64,000 nucleotides of DNA from the NCBI RefSeq assembly GCF_000732535.1, contig NZ_APNK01000001.1:62001-126000 (forward strand), written 5' to 3'. Positions 28,237 through 38,600 of this stretch are shown one piece after another. A program made the position numbers and the translations under genes. The stretch is from Salinisphaera hydrothermalis C41B8. Lineage in GTDB: Bacteria > Pseudomonadota > Gammaproteobacteria > Nevskiales > Salinisphaeraceae. Each line of letters opens with the position of its first letter. Position 1 is the first letter of the stretch. A model generated the notes under the pieces. That model was not told where the DNA came from, did not search any database, and saw only the letters and a program-made list of their open reading frames with translations.

Positions 28237-29709
28237 ATGTCCGGCGACGCCTGGCGGGGCTATCAAAGCCCTGGTTTTTTCGATGAGATGATCGACGAGC
28301 TGGGTCGTCCTCGCCCGGCCACCGCCGCGCTGGTCGGGCGCATCGGCGCACTCGGAGCCGACGAGCTCGCCGAGCGCCGCGCCGCCGCGGATCTGGCGAT
28401 CAAGTCCATGGGCATCACCTTCACGGTTTATTCGGATGCCGGCATGATCGACCGCGCCTGGCCGTTCGATATTCTGCCGCGGGTGATTCCGGCCAGCGAA
28501 TGGCAGCCGGTGGCCCGCGGCCTGGCCCAGCGGGTCGCCGCGCTCAATGCGTTCATCGCCGACATCTATGCCGAACAGCGCATCATCGCGGACGGCGTGT
28601 TCCCGGCCGAGGTTCTGGCGCAATCGGTGAACTTCCGCCCGGAATGCGTGGGCATGCGCCCGCCGGGCGACATCTGGGCGCATATCTGCGGCTCGGATCT
28701 GGTACGTGACGGCGAGGGCCGTTTCTATGTCCTCGAAGACAACCTGCGCGTGCCCTCCGGTGTGTCCTACATGGTCGAAAACCGGCTCGTGTCCAAGCGG
28801 GTATTCCCGGAACTGTTCGAGGCCCACGTGATCGGCCCGGTCGACGATTACCCATCGGAGCTGCTCGACGCGCTGGCCGCACTCTCACCGCGGCCGGATA
28901 TCACGCCGAACGTGGCCGTGCTCACGCCGGGCGTCTACAACTCGGCCTTCTTCGAGCACGTCTGGCTGGCCGGCCAGATGGGCGCCGAACTGGTCCAGGG
29001 CACGGACCTTTTTGTCGACGACGACGATTGCGTGTATGCCCGGACCATCTACGGGCCACAGCGTATCGATGTGATCTATCGCCGGGTCGACGATCTCTTT
29101 CTCGATCCGGACGTATTCCGGGCCGATTCCATGCTTGGCACACCGGGGCTGATGCGGGCCTGGCGCGCCGGGAACGTCGCCCTCGCCAATGCCCCCGGAG
29201 CCGGAGTGGCCGACGACAAGGTGGTGTATGCGTTCGTGCCCGAATTCATTCGCTACTACCTCGGCGAGGAACCAACGCTCGACAACGTACCGACCTGGCT
29301 ATGCATGAAGGACGACGAGCGCGAACATGTACTGGCGAACCTGGACTCGCTGGTGGTCAAGCCGGCCAACGAGTCCGGCGGCTACGGCATGCTCATCGGG
29401 CCACGCTCGAGTGGCGAGGAACGCGAGCACTTCGCCGAATTGATCCGTGCCAACCCGCGCAATTACATCGCCCAGCCGACACTGGCGTTGTCGACCGCAC
29501 CGACCCTGGTCGATACCGGCTTCGCCCCGCGCCACGTCGACCTGCGACCATTCATCGTGTCGCGCCCGGAGGCCCCGGCCTACGTCACCATGGGCGGGCT
29601 CACTCGGGTGGCGCTGCGCGAAGGCTCGCTCGTGGTCAACAGTTCACAGGGCGGCGGTAGCAAGGACACCTGGATCATCGACGATACCCAGCCGAATGGG
29701 AGCGCCTGA
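28237..29709 (+). CDS. circularly permuted ATP-grasp protein (type 2)
   Basis: A 490-residue member of the circularly permuted ATP-grasp family (DUF404/DUF407 type). Comparative genomics predicts these to be peptide or amide ligases, forming ATP-dependent bonds to a carboxylate. Diagnostic stretches are FYVLEDNLRVPSGVSYMVENR, VLTPGVYNSAFFEHVWLA, VKPANESGGYGMLIGP and FIVSRPEAPAYVTMGGLTRVA, then a glycine-rich end (SSQGGGSKDTWII). The next gene, two bases later, is an alpha-E protein, the standard partner. The substrate is not known. The usual transglutaminase-like gene is not seen nearby. Confidence 0.9.
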   Translation: MSGDAWRGYQSPGFFDEMIDELGRPRPATAALVGRIGALGADELAERRAAADLAIKSMGITFTVYSDAGMIDRAWPFDILPRVIPASEWQPVARGLAQRVAALNAFIADIYAEQRIIADGVFPAEVLAQSVNFRPECVGMRPPGDIWAHICGSDLVRDGEGRFYVLEDNLRVPSGVSYMVENRLVSKRVFPELFEAHVIGPVDDYPSELLDALAALSPRPDITPNVAVLTPGVYNSAFFEHVWLAGQMGAELVQGTDLFVDDDDCVYARTIYGPQRIDVIYRRVDDLFLDPDVFRADSMLGTPGLMRAWRAGNVALANAPGAGVADDKVVYAFVPEFIRYYLGEEPTLDNVPTWLCMKDDEREHVLANLDSLVVKPANESGGYGMLIGPRSSGEEREHFAELIRANPRNYIAQPTLALSTAPTLVDTGFAPRHVDLRPFIVSRPEAPAYVTMGGLTRVALREGSLVVNSSQGGGSKDTWIIDDTQPNGSA

Positions 29710-29711
29710 TC

Positions 29712-30644
29712 ATGCTGTCCCGCATTGCCGACAACCTGTTCTGGGCCGGGCGCTATATCGAGCGCGCCGAGGCCAGTGCGCGCCTGATCAACGCGACCAG
29801 CCTGCTGTTGTTCGACCTGCCCGACGGCCGCGATTTCGACTGGCATACGCTGGTCGAGATCATGGGCGCGGAAGCGGGTTTCGACGCGCGTCATGACGTG
29901 GCCGACGAAACGCGCGTGATGCGTTATCTGGCCACCGACCGCGAACACCCGGGGTCGATCGCGGCCTCGCTGGTCGCCGCGCGCGAGAACCTGCGCAGCG
30001 CCCGCGATCACGTCCCGCGCGAACTCTGGGAAGAAATCAACGAGCTGCATCTGTTCATGGCCGAAGCCCCCGACGTCGCCCGTCGCGTCACGCGCAGTCA
30101 TGTGATGGATCGCATCATCCGCACGGCGCGCACCGCCGACGGCCATATCGATGCCGGCATGAGCCGCGACGCGGCCTACGACATGCTCACGCTCGGGCTT
30201 GCCATCGAACGCGCCGACATGACGACCCGCGTACTGGATGTACGTACCGCCGATCTGCTCCCCAGCACGCCGGAGACCTTATCCCCGTATCGGAACGCCC
30301 AGTGGATCAGCGTGCTCAAATCGTTGTCGGCGTTCCAGATGTATCGGCGGCACGTGCGCACGCGGGTCAGCGGGCCTTCGGTGGTCCGCTTCCTGCTTAC
30401 CGACCCAGCCTTCCCCGGCTCGGCCTGGTTCTGTCTGCGCACGGCCGGCGACAAGCTGGCGCGCCTGCCGCGCCCCGGCCCGGTCCAGACCCAGCTCGCG
30501 CGGGCCCAGCGCACCGTCAACGGCGTGGACGCCGGGCAACTCTCGGGCGAGCGGCTATCGCATCTGCTCGATCGCATTCAGATCGAGATCGCCGACCTGT
30601 CCCAGGCCATTGCCGATCGCTACTTCGACGGTGCCCGCGGATGA
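29712..30644 (+). CDS. alpha-E domain protein (DUF403)
   Basis: A 310-residue all-helical alpha-E protein. It opens with the family hallmark MLSRIADNLFWAGRYIERAEASARLI, and later has SRDAAYDMLTLGLAIERADMTTRVLDVR and LLTDPAFPGSAWFCLR. The family is always found next to circularly permuted ATP-grasp enzymes and is proposed to scaffold or present the substrate of amide ligation. The two genes are separated by two bases, so they are surely co-translated. The biochemical role is unproven. Confidence 0.92.
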   Translation: MLSRIADNLFWAGRYIERAEASARLINATSLLLFDLPDGRDFDWHTLVEIMGAEAGFDARHDVADETRVMRYLATDREHPGSIAASLVAARENLRSARDHVPRELWEEINELHLFMAEAPDVARRVTRSHVMDRIIRTARTADGHIDAGMSRDAAYDMLTLGLAIERADMTTRVLDVRTADLLPSTPETLSPYRNAQWISVLKSLSAFQMYRRHVRTRVSGPSVVRFLLTDPAFPGSAWFCLRTAGDKLARLPRPGPVQTQLARAQRTVNGVDAGQLSGERLSHLLDRIQIEIADLSQAIADRYFDGARG

Positions 30645-30656
30645 TCGGTCCAGCAC

Positions 30657-31724
30657 ATGCGTGATTTTTTCTGCCAGTGCGGCAACATCTTGTATTTCCA
30701 GAACAACATGTGCCTGCAATGCGGGCGCAGCGTCGGCTATGTACCGCGCGCGGCGCTGATGACCGCCATCGAACCGATCGGACACGGTCGCTGGCAGGTC
30801 CCGGCCGCGGGCCAGATCGCCGGGCGCGAATACAAGCTATGCGAGAACACCGCGATCTACGATGCCTGTAACTGGCTGGTGCCGGCAGACGATCCGCATG
30901 CCCTGTGTGTGTCATGCCGGCTGACACGGACCATTCCCGACCTCGGCGTGGAACGCCACCTGGAGCTATGGCGTCGAATCGAGGCAGCCAAACGCCACCT
31001 GCTGTATTCGCTGACGGCACTGAAGCTGCCGATCATCGGCCGGGAAGCCGACCCGGAGCGAGGGCTCGTATTCGATTTTCTGGCGGATGCGGACGCGGCC
31101 TCGGAATTCACCGATCCTCTGCCCGGCCACGAGCCGGTAACCACGGGCCATGCCAACGGCCTGATCACGCTCAATATCGCCGAAGCCGACGACGTCGCCC
31201 GTGCCCGCATGCGCGAACAGATGGGCGAGCACTATCGCACGCTGCTCGGCCATTTCCGTCACGAAATCGGCCACTATTACTGGATGCAGCTGATCGAAGA
31301 CGGCCCCTATCTCGCTGGATTCCGGCGCCTTTTCGGCGACGAGCGCAGCGATTACGGCGCGGCGCTCACGCGACACTATGAACAAGGCCCGCCACCGGAC
31401 TGGAGCGAGCATTACATCAGCCGCTATGCCTCGGCCCATCCTTGGGAAGATTGGGCCGAATGCTGGGCGCATTATCTGCACATGCGCGATACGCTGGAAA
31501 CCGCGGCCAACCACGACCTGGTCAAGCCCCGCCCCTGGCAACGCGACGCCACCGATTTCGACACGCTGACCTATCAATGGACCCAGTTGACCATCGCGGT
31601 CAACGCCGTGAATCGGAGCATGGGCCTACCCGATGCCTATCCGTTCGCGCTCAATGTGGCGGCCAGCCAGAAACTGGCCTTCATTCACGACATCGTGGAT
31701 CGCGCCGGCCATGCCCAATACTGA
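30657..31724 (+). CDS. putative zinc-binding metallopeptidase (DUF2248-type)
   Basis: A 355-residue protein with an N-terminal zinc ribbon (Cys6, Cys8, Cys19 and Cys22), further cysteines including a CVSC pair near residue 83, and the metalloprotease motif HEIGH (His202-His206) with aromatic residues behind it. A downstream DWAECWAHYLHMRDT segment may supply the third metal ligand. It matches the putative zinc-binding peptidase family often encoded with ATP-grasp/alpha-E genes. It follows the alpha-E gene by 12 bases and overlaps the next gene by 14. It could process or remove the product that the ATP-grasp enzyme makes; that is inference. Confidence 0.85.
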   Translation: MRDFFCQCGNILYFQNNMCLQCGRSVGYVPRAALMTAIEPIGHGRWQVPAAGQIAGREYKLCENTAIYDACNWLVPADDPHALCVSCRLTRTIPDLGVERHLELWRRIEAAKRHLLYSLTALKLPIIGREADPERGLVFDFLADADAASEFTDPLPGHEPVTTGHANGLITLNIAEADDVARARMREQMGEHYRTLLGHFRHEIGHYYWMQLIEDGPYLAGFRRLFGDERSDYGAALTRHYEQGPPPDWSEHYISRYASAHPWEDWAECWAHYLHMRDTLETAANHDLVKPRPWQRDATDFDTLTYQWTQLTIAVNAVNRSMGLPDAYPFALNVAASQKLAFIHDIVDRAGHAQY

Positions 31725-32658
31725 CGCCGTGGCTTCGAGGCGGTCCGGGCCGGCCGTGCACGACGGCTTTCTTGCGTCACTCGAACGCCGGGTCATCGAT
31801 GACCGCGTTCAGGCTTTTCGGCGGTTCGGCCCCCGAGACGGTCGGCCGCTCGTGCTGCTGCACGGCCTCATGGACAACTCGGCCGGGTTCGCGCCGTTAC
31901 TGGCCGCGCTGGAAGCGGACGCGCCACTCGAACATGATGTGATCGCCCCCGACTGGCGCGGCCACGGCGACAGCGACGCCACCCCCGGTGCTTACTGGTT
32001 CCCGAACTATCTCGCCGATCTCGAGGCGCTACTCGATACGCTGGGCGTCACCGAACCCGCCGTACTGGTCGGCCACAGCATGGGGGGCCAGGTCGCCAGT
32101 CTTTATGCCGGCGCCCGGCCGGATCGCGTGGCCGGACTGGTCACGTTGGACAGTCTCAACGTGCCGGATAGCGACGCTGCCGACGCGCCGGCCCGCTATC
32201 GCGACTGGCTCGACACGCTGGCCCACGGCGCCGCGGCAGCCGAACGCGTCTACGACAGCATCGACGCATTCGCCGGGCGGCTGGCCCGCCGCTACCCCGA
32301 GCTCGATGCAGCCACGCGATATTATCTGGCCGAATCATGGCTGCGGCCGATAGCCGACGGGCGCTGGCAGTTACGCGCCGACCCGGCCCACCGGCGTCGC
32401 ATGCCCTACGGTTTTCGGGCCGACGAAGCGGCTGCGCTCTGGCGTGAAGTGCGCTGTCCCGTACTCTGCATCGACGGCGGCCGCTCGCCGGCGACATCGT
32501 TCGTGTCGGCCGAGACCCTGGCCGCTCGTCGGGCCTGTTTCGCCCGGATCGGGCATCGCACGCTGGCCGGCTGCGGGCACATGCTCCATCTCCAGGACGC
32601 GCCGGCCGTGGCCGCCGAACTACGCTCGTTTGTTCGCCGCCTCGATGCCGATCGCTGA
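31711..32658 (+). CDS. alpha/beta hydrolase, fourth gene of the ATP-grasp cassette
   Basis: A 315-residue alpha/beta hydrolase. The oxyanion region is VLLHGLMDNSAGF, the nucleophile is Ser123 in VGHSMGGQVAS, and the acid and His lie in VLCIDGG and LAGCGHMLHLQDAP. ATG 31711 overlaps the peptidase stop by 14 bases, so it belongs to the same operon. Family members are esterases, amidases or lipases. No signal peptide. It may act on an ester or amide intermediate of the cassette or be a plain lipid esterase; sequence alone cannot tell. Confidence 0.85.
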   Translation: MPNTDAVASRRSGPAVHDGFLASLERRVIDDRVQAFRRFGPRDGRPLVLLHGLMDNSAGFAPLLAALEADAPLEHDVIAPDWRGHGDSDATPGAYWFPNYLADLEALLDTLGVTEPAVLVGHSMGGQVASLYAGARPDRVAGLVTLDSLNVPDSDAADAPARYRDWLDTLAHGAAAAERVYDSIDAFAGRLARRYPELDAATRYYLAESWLRPIADGRWQLRADPAHRRRMPYGFRADEAAALWREVRCPVLCIDGGRSPATSFVSAETLAARRACFARIGHRTLAGCGHMLHLQDAPAVAAELRSFVRRLDADR

Positions 32659-32737
32659 TTTGCACCGCCTGCCGCGGCGTGCCTATGCTCGAAAATAATG
32701 CTTTTCGCACGCCGTTAACCGGCACAGGGGCCCGTAC

Positions 32738-35212
32738 ATGATCGCGTTGCTCTGGATCGTCGTTTTTATCGTTGCCTTCATGGCGCTGGCCTATGTCAGA
32801 GCGAGCCTGGTGACCACGACTATCGCCATCGGTGTCGTGCTGGCTATCTGCACGCTCACCAGCACCAACGCCCCCGTGGCGTTCGTGTTGTGGTTATTGT
32901 TCCTCGTGGTGTTCGGGGCGCTGAACATCCCCGCTGTCCGCAAGCCTTATCTGACCAAACCCGCGCTGCGCCTGTTCCGACAGGTGCTGCCGACGTTGTC
33001 GCCCACCGAACGCACCGCGCTGGATGCCGGCACGGTCTGGTGGGAAGGCGAACTGTTCTCGGGCATGCCCAACTGGCGGCGCCTCGAGGAGCTGCCCCCG
33101 GCCCGCCTGTCGACCGAAGAACAGGCGTTTCTGGACGGCCCCGTGCAGACGCTGCTCGATATGTGCGACGAGTGGCAGATCACTCATGAGGACGCCGACC
33201 TGCCGGCCGAGGCCTGGCAATACATCAAGGACAACAAGTTCTGGGGCATGATCATCCCCAAGCGCTACGGCGGGCTGGAGTTCTCGGCCTATGCGCATTC
33301 CTGCGTGCTCGCCAAGGTGGGCTCCGGCCCGGCCGGCGGCACCGTCGGCCCGATCGTGGCCGTACCCAACTCGCTCGGCCCGGCCGAACTGCTCATGCAC
33401 TACGGCACCGATGCGCAGCGCGATCATTATCTGCCAAGGCTGGCCGTCGGTGAGGAAATTCCCTGTTTCGGGCTGACCAGCCCGTTCGCCGGCTCCGATG
33501 CCGGCGCGATTCCCGATCGCGGCGTGGTCTGTCGTGGCGAGTGGAACGGCGAAGACGTCCTGGGCATGAAACTGACCTGGGAAAAGCGCTACATCACGCT
33601 CGCCCCGGTGGCCACCGTGCTCGGGCTCGCCTTCAAAATGTATGACCCGGACGGCCTGTTGGGCGGGGAGACCGAACTGGGCGTGACCTGCGCGCTGATC
33701 CCAACCGACACGCCCGGCTGTCATACCGGGCGCCGACACTTCCCCGCCAGCGCGCCGTTCCAGAATGGCCCGACCTGGGGCACGGACGTCTTTGTGCCGC
33801 TCGACCACATTATCGGCGGGCGCGAGATGATCGGCGAAGGCTGGCGCATGCTGATGGAGTGCCTGTCGGTCGGCCGTTCCATCTCGTTGCCGTCGGGCTC
33901 GACCGGCGACGCGATCGCCAACACGCGGCTGACCGGCGCCTACGCTGTCACCCGTCGGCAATTCAATATCTCGATCGGCGAATTCGAGGGCGTGCAGGAA
34001 GCGCTGGCGCGTATCGGCGGCAAGACCTATGCCTGTGAATCGGTCCGCCGCTTCACCGCCAACGCCGTCGATCTGGGCGAGAAGCCGTCGGTGGCCTCGG
34101 CGATCGCCAAGTATCACGTGACCACGCTGGCCCAGGACGTCGCCAAGGACGCGATGGACGTGCACGCCGGCAAGGCTGTCATGCTGGGCCCGTCCAACCC
34201 GGTCGCGCGCAGTTTCCAGGCCGCGCCGGTGAACATCACGGTCGAGGGCGCGAACATCCTCACCCGGTCGATGATGATTTACGGCCAGGGCGCGATTCGC
34301 TGCCATCCCTACGTGCTCGACGAGATCGAGGCGGCCAACAATCGCGACCAGGATGCCGCCCTCGATGCGTTCGACGGCCTGCTTTATCGGCATATCGGCC
34401 ACGACCTGACCGCGGCCGCTCGCTCGTTCGTGATGGGCTTCACCGGCGGCCTGGGCTCGAGCGCCGGGCGTGCCGCGAACCTCGCGCCCTACTACCGTGC
34501 CATGAACCGTTACTCGGCCAATCTGGCGCTGATTTCGGACGTCGCCATGGGCACGCTCGGCGGCACGCTGAAATTCCGGGAATCGTTGTCGGGCCGGCTC
34601 GGCGACGTGCTGTCGCATCTCTATATAGCAAGCGCCACGCTCAAGCGCTTCGTCGAGGACGGCGAACACGCCGAGGATCTGCCGTTCGTGGCCTGGGTCT
34701 GCGAACAGGCCTTCGCTGAGATCGAGACCGCGCTGGCCGGCGTCCTACGACACCTGCCGAACCGCCCCGCCGCGCTGATTGCCGGTGCCCTGATCTTTCC
34801 GCTCGGTCGTACCGCGCGCGTGCCAAGCGACGGCCTGGGCCGACGCATTGCGCGCCTGGTGCAGACACCGGGCGCCGCTCGCGACCGGCTCACGCCGCGT
34901 TGTTATATCTCGCAAACCAAGACGGACGGCGCACTCGCCCTGTTCGAACGCGCCATGCAGGCCACGCTCGAGACGGCCGAATTACACAAAACACTGGTCA
35001 AGGCGCGCAAGAGTGGCGAGATCGATGCCGATCACCCGCGCGACCAGATCGATCAGGCCGCGGCTCGCGAGATCCTGAGCGCCGAGCAGGCACAACAACT
35101 GCGCGCCGCATTCGAGCTGCAAATGAGCGTGATACGGGTCGACGATTTCGCCCCGGAAGAAATGCGCTCACGAGCCAAACAAGCCGCCGCTGATCCGGTG
35201 AATGAGGCCTGA
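32738..35212 (+). CDS. fadE: acyl-CoA dehydrogenase FadE
   Basis: The first dehydrogenation of fatty-acid beta-oxidation. The 824-residue protein has the FadE architecture: two or three N-terminal membrane helices (residues about 1-70), then the acyl-CoA dehydrogenase domain. Hallmarks include KFWGMIIPKRYGGLEFSAYAHS, PCFGLTSPFAGSDAGA, LVGRSISLPSGSTG-like (as SVGRSISLPSGSTG) and a long C-terminal FadE extension ending near residue 824. E. coli FadE is of similar length. It provides the function after fadD at 20.9 kb but is not in the same operon. Confidence 0.95.
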   Translation: MIALLWIVVFIVAFMALAYVRASLVTTTIAIGVVLAICTLTSTNAPVAFVLWLLFLVVFGALNIPAVRKPYLTKPALRLFRQVLPTLSPTERTALDAGTVWWEGELFSGMPNWRRLEELPPARLSTEEQAFLDGPVQTLLDMCDEWQITHEDADLPAEAWQYIKDNKFWGMIIPKRYGGLEFSAYAHSCVLAKVGSGPAGGTVGPIVAVPNSLGPAELLMHYGTDAQRDHYLPRLAVGEEIPCFGLTSPFAGSDAGAIPDRGVVCRGEWNGEDVLGMKLTWEKRYITLAPVATVLGLAFKMYDPDGLLGGETELGVTCALIPTDTPGCHTGRRHFPASAPFQNGPTWGTDVFVPLDHIIGGREMIGEGWRMLMECLSVGRSISLPSGSTGDAIANTRLTGAYAVTRRQFNISIGEFEGVQEALARIGGKTYACESVRRFTANAVDLGEKPSVASAIAKYHVTTLAQDVAKDAMDVHAGKAVMLGPSNPVARSFQAAPVNITVEGANILTRSMMIYGQGAIRCHPYVLDEIEAANNRDQDAALDAFDGLLYRHIGHDLTAAARSFVMGFTGGLGSSAGRAANLAPYYRAMNRYSANLALISDVAMGTLGGTLKFRESLSGRLGDVLSHLYIASATLKRFVEDGEHAEDLPFVAWVCEQAFAEIETALAGVLRHLPNRPAALIAGALIFPLGRTARVPSDGLGRRIARLVQTPGAARDRLTPRCYISQTKTDGALALFERAMQATLETAELHKTLVKARKSGEIDADHPRDQIDQAAAREILSAEQAQQLRAAFELQMSVIRVDDFAPEEMRSRAKQAAADPVNEA

Positions 35213-35618
35213 AATGCGCCGTACGTCAGCCGGTTGTCGACGTTCATGCAATTAGCGGCTGTCCGCTCGGCGAGGAAAAGCAAAAATAGAAACCCGGATT
35301 ACCCGATACGTGATGTAATGCGCAACCCAGCCGCCTCAGCAAGGCTCGGACCCAGGGTAAGACCAAGGTATAAATGATGATTTAGCGAGCTTTTTTCGGC
35401 TCTCGCGCCCAAGACTCGAACCATCAAAAGCCCGTGTCACAAGCGCTTCGGGGGAAGCGCCCAGCATGCCCATACGGTCGCCGCAGCATGTTCGTCCCGA
35501 CGGATGGTTTGAGCTATGGCGTCGTTCTTGACGGTTCGCTAGTCTCAAACGCGCGGAATTCTAAAAATACGGCGTGTCGCATTGAAACGAACACGTCCTG
35601 CTTCACAGGGAGAATATC
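35213..35618. other. intergenic region upstream of the Ig-like lipoprotein gene
   Basis: About 400 bases with no gene I can support. Isolated TATAAA (near 35369) and TTGACG (near 35529) sequences are present but without matching partners at promoter spacing, so I do not call a promoter. It must carry the promoter of the lipoprotein gene. Confidence 0.4.
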
Positions 35619-38600
35619 GTGCATAAGAAGCGACTTACCGGGGCACCGGCTGCTGCCCATGGCGGCGGTATGCCTGGGCCGAACGTAACCGAGGGGTTGG
35701 CACGAAGCAGTGGGCGTTGGGGCCGCTGCGTGGGCCTGTCGTTATTGCTCGCAGCTGCGGCCACGACGATGACGGCCTGCAGCAGCGGTAACGGGGGCAG
35801 TAACGGAGTCCCCCCGTCGCCGCAAGCTTCGGGATCGGTCTTTGCCTACCCGTACAACGGCCAGCAAGACGTCGTGCTCAACAGCCAGATCGTGACCAAG
35901 TTCGAACACGGTCTGTCCGTCAATGCCAGCAGTGCCCTCGCGTTGCGAGCCGGCTCACCGACAGCCAGCAATACGCCCGCTCAGATCAGCGCCGACAGCA
36001 ACAGCTCGAGCGATCAGGCCGGCATTGTGACCATCACGCCCTCGACCGATCTCAAGCCCAATACCACGTATTACATCGTGGCGACTCAGGATCTGGCCGA
36101 TACCACCTATAGCAAGGGCGACACCATCACCCAGTTCACGACCGGGCCGGCACCGGGGCGCCCCGCGGCCTCCGACCAGCTCACGGTCGTGCAAACCGCG
36201 CCCGGCGACGTGAATCCGGTCACGCACGCCAAAAGCGTGTTCACGCAGTTCAACTCGGTTCACGTCGTGTTCTCCGAGCCGGTCGACCCATCGAGCGTAG
36301 TGGCCGGCGATACCTTCAAGTTCACCAATGCCAGCGGCAATGAAATCCCCGGGCGCTTGACCGTGATCGGCCACGAGCTGACCTTCGATCCGACCGACGA
36401 TCTCGCCCCGGGCAAGTACACGCTGTCGCTGTCGGACGGCGTTACGTCGGAATTCGGCAAGTCGCTCAAGGCCTACAGCGAAACCAAGACCGTTCTCGAT
36501 GCCGGCAAGCTCGCGGTCGAGAACACCACCGTGACGCCGTCGTCCAACGATGTCGACGCGCTGCCGGACAACATTCTGGATGGCGGCCCGATCAACCTGG
36601 TGCGCATTTCGAACCAGCTTATTGGACTGAATAATCAGCCGGCGATGAACAGCCCGGCCCGCCAGGGCGTGCAGACCGTGCTCGCCCAGCCGGGCATGAA
36701 GGGATTCGGCGACGTACTGCCGGCCACCATTCGCGCCGGACAGAAATTCCAGCTGACGCCGCTGACGCTGCGCCTGGACGGTTCTGTCCCCACGCCGATC
36801 AAGAGCGGCCCGATCCAGGTGCAGTTCGCTAACGACGCGAATGTCTACCTGATGGCCAATGACCTGAGCAACGTCACCAAACCGACCGCGGTGCGCCTGC
36901 GCTTCGATCTCGCCATCAGCACGCTGATCGAAGCCAGCACCGATCAGGCCACCACGCTGATTCAGTCGTTGGCCGACGGCGTGTTCAATCAGAGCGTGCT
37001 CAATATCCAGGCTGCCGGCCTTGCGATCCCGCAGCAAAACGGCGATCTCAAGATCGATACACTCGGCACTTTCCCGATTCTGGTCAACCGAACCGACCGC
37101 GCCACGGTCGACTTCGAGCTTAGCCTGACCTTGCCGGGCGGCGACCAGACACCGGTGCAGAAAGACACGACGCCGCCTTATCTGGTGGCCCAGTCGCCCA
37201 GTGCCTGTCTCTACACGTTCGGCACGCCGGCCTACGACGCGGCTTACGCCCAGTACGGCGCCGCCCCCACTGCGCTGCCGGAACAGGCCTGCTTGCAGGT
37301 CCTGAATCAGGGCGGCGCGCTCGACACCGCCTCGGGCATCAACAACTTCCCGATCGAAGCCAGCCCCGCGGTGGTCTTCAGCGAGCCGGTCGACCCGAAC
37401 ACGGTCAACGACAACAGCATCCAGCTGACATCCGGCACAGGGAATGCGCAAGCGACTTATCAGGTCGATGGTTCGTCGGTGGTGATCAATCCGGACCAGC
37501 CACTGCAGCCCAACACCCAGTACACGATCACCCTGGGCAGCGGCGCGGCTATCAAGGATACGGCCGGCAATGCGCTGACGAATAACCCGACCGGTATCGG
37601 CCCGGGTCAAACCCTCACTTTCACCACCGAACCGCTGGTCGACACCCATCCGACACCGCCCATTCTTGGCGAGCTGACTCCCGGGGTACCGTGTGCGCTC
37701 AGCGGCGGGGATTTCGCCAGCGGCGGCGACACAGCCGGTCAATGCGTGGGTGATGCAGGCAACAACACCACCAATCCGTTGTCCGTATTCACCAGCCCGG
37801 CCAACGTGCCCGTCAACGCCTCGTTCTCGAAGTTCGTGACCAAGAGCTCGATCAAGCTGGCCGACGGCTGCTTGACCGACGGCAGCGGCAAGGCCAACAC
37901 GGTCAACGGCGCTACTGTCGCACTCGAACAGGTGGATGGCAGCGGACAATGCGTCGGGACTCCGGCGGCTGCGATCGGCTTCGCCAACCGTGACGGCGAT
38001 ACCACTCGCGGCTTTTCGATTGCCCCGGTAAACAACCTCGAATCGGGCAGCCGCTACGAGATCGTGATCTGCGGTACCGAAAACTCCGTTTGCTCGGCGT
38101 CCATCGTCGATACCGACGGCGAAGCGCTGAACACCGACCCGCTCAGTGGCAGCGGCTCGACCAACGCAAACAGTGCAGCCAACGTAGCCGGCGGCCCGGA
38201 CATCATCATGCCGTTCGATGTCACCGATGCCAGCACCGACTACTACGCCGATCAGTTCACCCTGCCGGCTACCGATTCCAACGGTAACGGTCAGTTCGAC
38301 GATGCCAACGGCGACGGTGCTTATACGTCCGGCGATGCCGACGAGCGGCCGCAGCCGGGCAATCGCGCACTGGTTGAACTGACACTGGCTGGCAGCCAGA
38401 TCAAGAACGCGAATCGCGATGACGGGCTGTACCCGGCCTATCTGTCCCTCACGCGCCCGATCGCTATCCGACAGACCTCGCAGGACTGCAGCGCGATCGA
38501 CAGCATCACGGATGACAATGGCAATAGCGTTGCCGGATCGACCCCGGACCAGTGCATTCAGGTCTCGCTGCTTCCGGGCGGCTTCAGCGCCCTAACCGGT

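Noticed and set aside
32894-34669. Long open frame (591 codons) antisense to fadE
   Set aside because: It mirrors the codon structure of fadE, has no recognised domain and no ribosome-binding site; high-GC genomes create such frames often.
35955-37949. Long open frame (664 codons) antisense to the Ig-like lipoprotein
   Set aside because: Arginine- and glycine-rich shadow with no domain; the plus-strand gene has signal, lipobox and repeated modules.
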